Shown here: piece by piece, positions 56,325-64,000 of the stretch
Numbering within the stretch: the first letter of the stretch is position 1
Layout of the letters: every line of letters starts with the position of its first letter
Assembly: GCA_964036315.1 (NCBI GenBank)
Contig: OZ038488.1
Span: 63,803,254 to 63,867,253, forward strand
Direction: 5' to 3'
Length of the DNA stretch: 64,000 bases
Origin: Acanthosepion esculentum
Lineage: Eukaryota > Mollusca > Cephalopoda > Sepiida > Sepiidae
Notes under the pieces: generated by a model
The model's input: only the letters and a program-made list of their open reading frames with translations
Database searches by the model: none
Told to the model about the DNA's origin: nothing
Position numbers and translations under genes: made by a program

Positions 56325-56700
56325 GTGTCCCCGTATGATCACCGAAGTTAAGTAATGTCAAGCCAAGCTAGTACCTAGATGGGCGACCGCTTAGGAATAC
56401 CAGATGCTGTCAGCTTGGATGTGCTGGTGGTGTAATAGAAAATCATTGTTAATCCGAGAGCCGAGTTTCAATTCCTGTCGGTTTCGTTATATCAACTTAC
56501 GCATAAATAGCCTAGGGAAATGTATGAATTCACTTCTTCACTCCCATCTATGGGTTAATTAGTAAAACTTGTATCACTAAAACCATATCTCAAAATATAA
56601 GATAAAGTGACATAAAAAATATTTATATATCGATATTAAACCATAGAATTTGATACGCTGCTGAACAAAAAAAAAATAACCCAAACCAAATGTGACTTGT
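56325..56700 (+). mobile_element. SINE family A, 5S plus tRNA-like head, body and tail
   Basis: From CCCCGTATGATCACCGAAGT through TAGTACCTAGATGGGCGACC and ATACCAGATGCTGTCAGC (5S). Then TTGGATGTGCTGGTGGTGTA (A-box), GCCGAGTTTCAATTCCTGTC (B-box), TTCGTTATATCAACTTACGC, CATCTATGGGTTAATTAGT and the tail ATATTAAACCATAGAATTTG with ATACGCTGCTGAAC. The most complete family A copy on the plus strand. Confidence 0.85.
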
Positions 56701-56909
56701 GAAGCAATGGGATACAAGGCTCTATTCCTATTATAACGAGAATGTTAGTGATGATTTAAGGGGTCTGGTCGTCATTGTTGAGGCATGATTGACAACAAGA
56801 CCCTCCAAATCTCCATTCTCGGTATAATCACCGATCCCCAGCAACGTCGCGGTCTCTCCAAGACTGATTTAATTTCTGTCTGATTTTCTGGGATGATGAA
56901 TTATCTATT

Positions 56910-57412
56910 ATTTATACTATTTACGTGCTGACTATCTTTGTTTTAATTATCACAACGTTTCAGCCGTTGTGCCCTCTGGCCTTTATCAGGTATATTTCAA
57001 TCCAGGTAATCTACAAGGAATTTTAAACTGATCATTTATGTAATACAAGTTAGTAGATTATTCTCGTTACACTGCACAATAGCCCAGTGGATTAAATCGT
57101 TGGTTTGTGGACGTGGTGATATAGTAATTGTGAGTTCAATCCCTGGACCAGGCAGTGTATTTGATGTCAGTGGAAATGAGGCGAGCAACAACTGAGCCGT
57201 ATTCAAATAATAAATAGACGCGATATCCATAGACACGAACCGTGGAACCGATCCCCGTAGATTGAATAAACGGTCCGGTTCAAAATTCCCTGTAGGTTAC
57301 TCGGAGATCGACATACACCTGATGGAGGTCGGTGGGTGGGCACAACGGTCGAAACGTTGTGAGAACAACAACAAAGATGAGAAAAATAGTCTGCCTGCAA
57401 ATATTGTAAATA
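56910..57412. mobile_element. Foldback element F with tRNA-like core
   Basis: Left arm 56910-57032 (TATCACAACGTTTCAGCCGT, CCTTTATCAGGTATATTTC, ATCCAGGTAATCTACAAGG) and right arm 57288-57412 (CCCTGTAGGTTACTCGGAG, ACCTGATGGAGGTCGG, CACAACGGTCGAAACGTTG) are inverted imperfectly over about 120 bp. The core holds a tRNA-like sequence at 57070-57145. No ORF. This is the complete form of the copies at 7538 and 23225. Confidence 0.8.
57070..57145 (+). other. tRNA-like core of foldback element F
   Basis: ATAGCCCAGTGGATTAAATC (A-box, TAGCCCAGTGG) and GTGAGTTCAATCCCTGGACC (B-box, GTTCAATCC) are spaced about 45 bp apart, suitable for pol III. The cloverleaf is incomplete. Sitting between inverted arms, it may be part of the element rather than a later insertion. 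Confidence 0.55.
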
Positions 57413-57489
57413 ATCAGACTGGATTAGTCTCGTAACACGTGTTTACTCAAACAACATAAACTATTTTCGCAACTGGTAATATGCAGGTA

Positions 57490-57589
57490 CAGTGTAACCC
57501 GGATATAAGAGAGTTGTCGGGACCGGAGAAGAATTATCTTATATCAGGGTTTCTCTTATATCAGGGTCTCTTATATCCGGGTTACACTG
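57490..57589. mobile_element. 100-bp MITE with TA target duplication
   Basis: CAGTGTAACCCGGATATAAG with AGA at the left and the exact inverse TCTCTTATATCCGGGTTACACTG at the right: 23-bp perfect TIRs, flanked by TA at 57488-57489 and 57590-57591. An internal partial repeat (TTATATCAGGGT twice) lies near the right arm. The CAGTG terminus and TA duplication suggest the pogo/Tigger or a related Tc1/mariner group. Confidence 0.9.
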
Positions 57590-57591
57590 TA

Positions 57592-58004
57592 ATATGAAAG
57601 TGGGCAAAAGAAAGTGAATAAACTACTGTCCTAAGCCTGACGGTGTTAAATCTGCGATTTACTATCAGTTCCATGCAAAAGTCCTCAGAGTCATCTTTTG
57701 CTCAGTGTTAAGGAAACATTCCGGAACTTTTGTGCAACCAGTCAAATGTAATGCATCATTTGGCTGGAGAGTCTCTGAAGCAAAGGAAACGTGCTACAAT
57801 AGGTCAGTGCTCAGACACACTTTTCTCTTCTTGCTTGACAAAGAAAAATATATATTCACCGGCGATATAAAGGAATTCAAAACGTATAAAATCATAGAAA
57901 CATAAAAACCCTTAGTAAGATAAAATAAAAACACCTGGTAAGATATGTAAAAATTACATTTTATGGAGGCCTTCAGGATGTAAATTCCTTTTCTTTTATT
58001 ATCT
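57592..58004. other. No gene recognised
   Basis: A 66-codon frame at 57705-57905 lacks recognisable motifs. Confidence 0.4.
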
Positions 58005-58085
58005 TGCTTGTTTGATTTGTTTATAGGTCATTTAATGTCGAAATTTTATTTGCTCGTGAGCTTTGGAAATTTTTTAATTTTTTGC
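58005..58085 (-). mobile_element. SINE tail fragment
   Basis: TTGATTTGTTTATAGGTCAT then TTAATGTCGAAATTTTATTT is the reversed shared tail of families A and B, without its head. Confidence 0.4.
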
Positions 58086-58204
58086 CATCGCTTAATAGTT
58101 TCTGGGTGGTTCCTTCCGCAATTCATCTTTTATATTATTGTTCACCGATTCCAATGCCCAAAGTAGTGCGTTACTGAATGAGTTTGATTTATTTACGTAA
58201 GAGG

Positions 58205-58570
58205 GTTTGTTTGTTTGTTTGTTTAGCGGCATATCAACTCCTTATAGGTCACTTAATGTCAAAATTTAATTTTCTTGCGAACATTATAGTAATTTCATTT
58301 ACAAAAATGTATTGCTGGTAATTTTTTTTTTTTTAAATGTAATTCTGGTATTTTTACTATGAAAATGTATTTATATTCTTTTATGGTGTTTAACTCCAGT
58401 TTGGGGATTAACTATTTGCTCATAGCTGGGACCCTAACAGGTGCTACCACACTGGGTTAGAGTAGACCTGGGAACAATAACAATTAAGACGTAGTTCCAC
58501 TCTCCTCAAAACCTCCCGATCTTGCTGTCAGATGTAGTTTTTCGTCATAGCAAGGACGATTTTATTATCT
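58205..58570 (-). mobile_element. SINE-like family B copy
   Basis: Reversed tail first: TTTAGCGGCATATCAACTCC and TATAGGTCACTTAATGTC, then ACTCCAGTTTGGGGATTAAC, GCTGGGACCCTAACAGGTGC, AATTAAGACGTAGTTCCAC, CTGTCAGATGTAGTTTTTCG and TCATAGCAAGGACGA. Complete copy on the minus strand. Confidence 0.75.
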
Positions 58571-60164
58571 GTAAAATACCATGTAAATTGCTTGGGAAAG
58601 ATAGTGGTGTGGTTTTCCGTTGATTACTACACTGTTTTGAATACAGAGTTATCCTTCTCCTAGACTAGATGATGGTTAGAGAGCTCAGCCTATTCTACTA
58701 TTTAACTAATAACTACCAAGAAAAAGGAAACGAGTTCATGCCTTTTCCCACGAGTGTTAGTACAAAGCGAATGCAGTATGATAAGCCGGAACTTGAAGTG
58801 ATGACCTCTATCCCCACATCCTTAAACGCTTCAATACATTGGCCAAGAGAAAATACACTCAACAATTTAGATCCAACCAAAGGAAATAGCCGAAAGAGTA
58901 AAATGCTTTCAACCACCCAGCCAACACCCTACCGGGAAAGACACATAGACAAATTTGATAAACAAAGTTTTCACAATGAATTACCGTATTGTTTGGCCTT
59001 TTCTTAATGCTTTTCTCATCTTTAAGATATTCACCGGGAAAACTAATTAAGCTTTGGGGGTAGGCAACAGTACGTGCGCTGTTTTTGGTTTCTCTAGCAA
59101 TTCATTTGGTCTTGTTGGTAGTTAGTTGGATAAATAATTAGTTAGGCAGAAAGAAAAGAGAAAAAAATGTCTATGCAGAATTTCTTATTTGTTGTTTTGT
59201 TAGTTTAATTTCGTAGGTCGTAGAAAGAGGAACATATTTGCCTGTAACGAAAAAATTAAGCCTCTTACATTTTACTCCAAGAACGAATCAAGTGACGTGA
59301 CTAATCTTATTTTCTTACGCCAAAGAAACGAAAAAGAAAAGATAAAATTTGCTATCGGCAAACAGCCATTCATGAAGCTATAAATATTTGTCGAGCTGCT
59401 ATTTAATACCGAGAAATCTTTCCAAGGCGGTTGGTGTGGAAGTGTTGCAAAAATTGTAGCATAACGCTGGTATATTGCCCAACTTCCCCAATGTAATAAA
59501 AATCGGCAAAGATGGACAAACGTTTGCAATAAGAAGTAGTGTCAAAAGGACGGTTTTCCCATGACACCGGTTTTTTTTTAATACATTCACTTTTCGGCAA
59601 TGTTTATTGTTTTAAAAAACGATGATTAGAATTAAAATAAAACCTAAACATATGAAAGTGAATTTATACATTTTCTTTGTTCTTGAGTATTGACAACAGA
59701 AATATCGAACAGGAATTTTTATTTGGGAGTAGTCAGTCAGTTATGTGCCATGCGGGATACATGCTTAGGCGATCATGTATCTCTCGATACATGACTGCCG
59801 AGGTAGATTTTTCCCGCTGTTGTTTGCCATATCTTCCTGCGGTAGACCAGTTACCATCCAAGTCTATAGAACCCGGTTTTTCCTGATATTTATCCATAAC
59901 TGGGGGAAGATGAAAAGGATTCATGCCTTTCTCTCCGATTCCTCACCGTTTTGTAAAACACATTCAGAGGAATGCTTCGAAAGAAACGGTGTAAACTGGA
60001 CGTAAGGATAAGTAATTTTAATTATTGTCAGAAACTTTGTGTAACACATTCTACATAGATGTATATGAGATGTTTGCGTACATGTACGTATATATTAATA
60101 TAAATCTGAACAAGTAATGAATTCTTTATTTATTCACCCGACAGATTTTAACAATTTAAATGTT
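58571..60164. other. No gene supported; 112-codon ORF inside
   Basis: An ORF at 58669-59007 (+, 112 codons, with QYDKPELEVMTSIPTSLNAS) is non-repetitive but unrecognised and has no visible splice or promoter context. 59280-59400 resembles 63890-63990 (AATCTTATTTTC, then CA(G/T)CCATTCAT or CAGTCATTCAT, CTATAAATAT), probably a shared dispersed repeat. Confidence 0.3.
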
Positions 60165-60299
60165 ATTTTTAGTGCATAGTCATATTTGAATAAACACTCC
60201 GTTTATTTTAAACAGTATAATTATTTTCGTCTACCGAACTGAATATTTGTAAAATCTTATTAAAAAAAAGAAAATGTGCCCTCCAGCAGGATCCATTTA
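60165..60299. mobile_element. Fragment related to the 30.6-kb tRNA-flank family
   Basis: TTTTAAACAGTATAATTATT, then TCGTCTACCGAACTGAATAT, AAATCTTATTAAAAA and TGTGCCCTCCAGCAGGATCC parallel 30615-30700 (AAACAGTGTGCATTACGTC, GAGAAATCTTAATAGAG, TGTGCTCTCCAGTAGAG). Cut by the LINE at 60300. Confidence 0.5.
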
Positions 60300-61262
60300 A
60301 ACGGAACCTATACTGGTAGGAACCGCCTGCATACGTATAGAAAATGAGTTCAGCGGGTATACAAAAATAGAACGGGGTGTAAGACAAGGATGGGTCTTCT
60401 CACCGGATTTATTCAAAACTATACAGCGAGGCGATTCCGAGAGAACTAGAAGTCTTGCCAGGATTCATTATTGGCGGCCACATTTTTAACAGCATAAGTT
60501 ATGCAGATGATAAAGTGTTGATTGCAGACACAGAAAGAAAGCTAGAAAAACTCCTACAGAGAAAGAAAGCGAGAAGAAAGGATTAAACATCAACTGTAAG
60601 AAGACAGGATGCACGATTGTTAGCAAATGGATGAACCCAAAATGTGAATTGCAAATCGGAGATGACAAAATCAAACGAATGGGGAAATTTAAATATCTGC
60701 GAAGTGTTTTAACAGAGGACGGAAAAAGCGATCCGGAGGCTCTTATTGGGATATAGCCAAGGAAGTATTCCAAAGCAGAGTGCTAAGAAATAGGAAAATT
60801 TCGCAAGAATCAACGAAAAGACTACTAAACTGCTACATGATATATCTCCTCGTGTATGGCATAGGAGTTGTGGACGACCTCCTCAAATATGACGGGGGAA
60901 CTTGAAGTAACAGAAATGTGTTTCTGCAGAAGGATGACAAGGATACCATGGATCGAACATGTGAGCAACGAGGAAGTTTTGGAGAAAATGGAAACTAAAA
61001 GAAAACTAATTCTTAACATCAGGAAGAGACAGTTGAGGCTTCTGGGGACATTTGATAAATCTGATACACACGAGACAGATAGAGGGCAAGTGAGACAGAG
61101 GAAAACAACGCATGAAAAACTTAGTGAGTTTTAGTAAATGGATGGCTGGACAGGGCTTAGGAGAAATAACAGAAAGGCAAAATTTATTAATAGCTGCAAT
61201 GGACAGGAAGTTGCAGAAAGCCATGATCCCCTACGTCCTGTGGGGATATTGCGCATGAAGAA
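60300..61262 (+). pseudogene. RTE-like LINE from mid-RT to 3' end, many frameshifts
   Basis: Order kept: CIRIENEFSGYTKIERGVRQG, FSPDLF, INSISYADDKVLIADTERK (YADD at about 60499), NCKKT-like, LRSVLTEDGK, RNRKISQESTKRLLNCYM, EVTEMCFCRRMTRIPWIEH, VSNEEVLEKMETKRKLILN, IRKRQLRLLGTF and MAGQGLGEIT. Motif positions match the 5-kb copy, but stops and shifts occur every 100-150 bp. The 3' end near 61260 has a GAAGAAGAAGACG tail. An older copy than those at 5 and 39.8 kb. Confidence 0.82.
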
Positions 61263-61371
61263 GAAGACGAAATAAATAAATATACTGTTTAATAAATAAA
61301 GTGGGTGTTTACTCAAATTTGTGTATCCACTAGTGATAAAATATGTCAGATTAATGAATTAAAAAATTCAT

Positions 61372-61372
<1 letters not shown>

Positions 61373-61419
<47 letters not shown>
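61373..61419. repeat. (TA)n microsatellite
   Basis: TA tract before a decayed family T element. Confidence 0.96.
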
Positions 61420-61420
<1 letters not shown>

Positions 61421-61545
61421 CGAGCAATTAGTTCAACACTGAGCGGCGACAGTCTTGAACACAATCTTCAGGCCATGTGTGAATATTACGTTCAAAATCG
61501 TAAAAAATACCCATAATATAATATACCTTAAAACTATATTTTTTT

Positions 61546-61550
<5 letters not shown>
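61420..61550. mobile_element. Decayed family T element
   Basis: AGTTCAACACTGAGCGGCG near the left, and TACCTTAAAACTATATTTTT before the next (TA)n at 61551, keep the family's order. The inverted arm is lost. Confidence 0.5.

Positions 61551-61596
<46 letters not shown>
61551..61596. repeat. (TA)n microsatellite
   Basis: TA tract after the family T remnant. Confidence 0.96.
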
Positions 61597-61600
<4 letters not shown>

Positions 61601-61734
61601 AACTACGGCGCCTTCCTTGATGAATTCCATCTCAACATCAAGACACTTATTGGACAGCTGGAAAGGATCAGTATAAAATAGACACAATAGGCCTATATTA
61701 TTCAATGAAACATGTTTGAATGAAGATATCCTGT

Positions 61735-61815
<81 letters not shown>
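61735..61815. repeat. (CA)n then (TA)n compound microsatellite
   Basis: CA 61738-61785 switching to TA 61786-61815. Confidence 0.97.
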
Positions 61816-61818
<3 letters not shown>

Positions 61819-61859
61819 GCATGTCAGTACTTATTAACGCTCACATTTAACCTCATGTC

Positions 61860-62344
61860 TATGAGAAGAAAACTTCAGCAAAAAATCTCCTTACCAACAT
61901 TGTTCCACCCGCTGGCCAATGTATGAAGCCTTTTGGTTTGATGACTAGGAACGGTAATGCGCAATCCGTAGCAAACTTTCTAAATATATCATTGCACGGG
62001 CATGGTGGCTTTCCGCTTACCCAATCAGTAGAGAAGCGACAACATAAAAACCCAGCCCCACTTCTTGTTGACAGACTTTGTGCAGTTGCAGTGAAAGAAC
62101 CTACCGTTAACCGGTAGGCTTCACCGGTTATCGTCGTAGGCACAATGAAAGCGGAATCCTCTCCCAGATGTTAATTCGTTATATATGTATGTGTAATGGC
62201 GAGGGCGACGGATATCATTTTGACACGGTAGCTAGTGTTATTGATCTCTCTTATTTTTTTAACTAATTTCAACAAACTGGAACTTCAACGTTAATATTAC
62301 TGGCCAGTCCGCTACTACCAGACTTTTTTTCTGTTTTTCTGTTC
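61860..62344. other. No gene recognised
   Basis: Mixed composition, with two short overlapping frames on opposite strands at 61923-62143. CTACCGTTAACCGGTAG near 62101 is a short palindrome. Confidence 0.35.
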
Positions 62345-62410
62345 ACAGAATACAAGGCCCAAGAGCCACTTAAAGTAGAAGGTTACTGTGTGAAATTATA
62401 TTCGCGTAGG

Positions 62411-63050
62411 AAAGATCAAGCGTTAGCAATATAGAGCAGAAGCAAATTTTAGAAGGAACTGGAAACTGAATCCTAAACAGAAAGCAAGGTCTAAACCTGT
62501 ACTCCTGTTCAAAAGACCAGGAAGGAATGTGAACCGGCCGATAGGCGAAAATATGTACTCCTATTGGTGGGAGAGATTACAAAAATGAATACATTTTGAA
62601 GGATCAAGCGCAGACGTTAGGAGACAGTGCTGAATCAGACTTTAGAAGGAGCAAGGGATAAAACTCTACCACTCCTCAAAAGACCGGGGAGGAGTGTGAA
62701 TCGGACGATAGGCTAACCTATATATTCCTGTTGACGGAGGAGAGAAAAAATAAATAGTGAATAAAATTTCAGAGTCCAGGCACAGACGTTAGGAATACAC
62801 AGCTGAAGCTGACTTTAGAAGGAAACAGAAACCCAGTCTTAAACAGGAAACAAGGGAGAAAGCTCTACACCAGTTCAAAAGACCGATGAGGATGGTGAAC
62901 TGGAAGATAGGCGAACTTATCTACTCCTGTTGGTGAGGGAGAGAAAGAATAAAATGAAATAAATAGCTAGTGAATAAAAGTTCAGAGGAATACAAACCGG
63001 AAGCAAACTTTACAAAGAGCCGAAAACCCAAGACTAAACAGGAAGTTGAT
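62411..63050. repeat. Degenerate tandem array, about 170-205 bp units
   Basis: Units begin near 62414, 62601, 62772 and 62980. Each carries a GATCAAGCG or CAGACGTTAGGA start, AGAAGGA(A)C, TTCAAAAGACC(A/G)G, GATAGGCGAA and CTACTCCTGTTGG in order, with indels. A single partial match sits at 9234-9275. No open frame across units. Confidence 0.7.
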
Positions 63051-63094
63051 TTTACGACGTCAACCGTTGTTGGGTTATTTCAAATTGCATTTTG

Positions 63095-63720
63095 CATGGG
63101 GCACGAACATACACCTTCTGTGCGCCGTGTTCCTTCAAGACGTGGATGATCATGGCTATCCTCAACTTCCTATCTTTTGTATCTCTTAGCAATGTTTCTC
63201 TTTTGCCTATCCTTCCCATTCCTTGTTCTGTCATCCATTTACACACCCTTGTTAAGTGGTTACTTTCTTCTGCCCCTGTTGCCGTCAATATATCTTGTGG
63301 GTGTCAAATTCTCGTAGACATCTTTTCTTAATATGCATCCTAGAAATTTCAACTGTCTTCTTTTCTTATTCTAAGCATTAATATCCTTTTTGTTCGCATT
63401 TTCCTTAAAATCCTCCTCGTCGTCTATATGTTCAGTCAATGGTAGTCTGAGTATTCTGCTGTAGAACCACTTTGCTACCTGAAGTCTTCTACTTCCTCTG
63501 TGAGGAAATTGTCTAGTATTCATTCTTATACTTGAGGTTGGATATTGCGTATCACTTCAGCGCTCTTTTCTTTGTCCTGAATGACATTTTCCCGTTTCTT
63601 AATACTTAGTTTTATACTTTTTATTATTCCAATTTGGCTTTGGATTTTGGTATCATATTTTCCGAACTTTGTTAAAACACTTCTCAGATATTTAAACTTC
63701 TGTACGACACGGTTTTATTG
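63095..63720 (-). pseudogene. RTE-like LINE 3' region, degenerate
   Basis: The minus strand shows the end of the ORF (CKWMTEQGMGRIGKRETLL, TKDRKLRIAMIIHVLKEHGA near 63240-63105). Upstream in shifting frames are NRRILRKMRTKR-like, VQKFKYLRSVLTKFGK (about 63700) and KKRENVIQDKEK. The order matches the 5-kb copy. Confidence 0.75.
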
Positions 63721-64000
63721 ATCAACCAGACAAACCTCGTTAAACATTACTTCATACGAAGGCGTCTACCAAAATATGTGTAACGGATAGGCTACACACA
63801 CTAATGAAAGAAACGCGTGTTTCTACAGACACAGTATCTGCGTCATCGAAAGAATTAAGCTTTCGGATTATATTCCGAGAACAAGTAAAAAACAATAACG
63901 AATCTTATTTTCGTTTACCAAAAACATTTGGTACCAGCTAACAGTCATTCATCAAACTATAAATATATGTTGAAGTGAACCATGTTTAGCAAACGGCTTT
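63721..64000. other. Unassigned right edge
   Basis: 63890-63990 resembles 59280-59400 (AATCTTATTTTCG, CAGTCATTCAT, CTATAAATATATG). No gene recognised. Confidence 0.35.

Noticed and set aside
58669..59007. 112-codon ORF as a gene
   Set aside because: No recognisable motif, no splice or promoter context, and ORFs of this size arise by chance in 64 kb. Kept only as a note.

Overview
This is a eukaryotic, repeat-saturated, AT-rich window with no host gene that I can support. Most of its open frames are (TA)n or (CA)n translated as I-Y or H-T runs, or fragments of transposable elements. The mix of non-LTR retrotransposons, Tc1/mariner transposons, tRNA- and 5S-rRNA-derived SINEs, foldback elements and very long (TA)n, (TG)n and (GATA)n tracts fits an animal genome. 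An invertebrate is likely, and a mollusc such as a cephalopod is my guess; nothing in the window proves it.

Layout. 0-13 kb: a 303-bp two-copy duplication between dinucleotide tracts, a Tc1-like transposase pseudogene (-), a reverse-transcriptase (RT) fragment (-), a 5S/tRNA SINE, the best RTE-like LINE copy (5.07-6.40 kb, +), several TIR/foldback elements, a Tc1-like 5' end and a 117-bp-arm inverted repeat around (TA)n. 13-25 kb: a perfect 51-bp-arm hairpin (15.1 kb), the longest non-repeat ORF (15.6 kb), a 37/74-bp minisatellite (16.8-17.5 kb), an AT-rich stretch without recognisable content, and LINE fragments of two kinds. 25-40 kb: an internally deleted transposon with matching ends (29.06-29.95 kb), a tRNA-Ser-like sequence inside an inverted repeat (30.1 kb), a nearly perfect 131-bp palindrome (31.8 kb), two mariner remnants joined to LINE pieces (32.5 and 35.8-36.5 kb) and a solo LTR with a 5-bp target duplication (38 kb). 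40-52 kb: a possible LTR-retroelement fragment, pyrimidine-rich DNA, more LINE pieces, a Penelope-like fragment (45.5 kb), a third mariner remnant and a 25-bp minisatellite of about 38 copies. 52-64 kb: CR1/Jockey-like LINE 3' ends, a 231-bp tandem duplication spanning a LINE/SINE junction, a TIR element with a tRNA-like core, a 100-bp MITE, a degenerate RTE-like LINE and a degenerate tandem array of about 190-bp units.

The features do not form pathways. The connections are parasitic: SINE families with related 3' tails that may borrow the same LINE machinery, non-autonomous TIR elements, and elements inserted into one another. The most unusual structures are a family of palindromic elements tied to (TA)n tracts, and SINEs whose head joins 5S rRNA to a tRNA-like promoter. 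Family names come from motif recognition only; no database search was possible.
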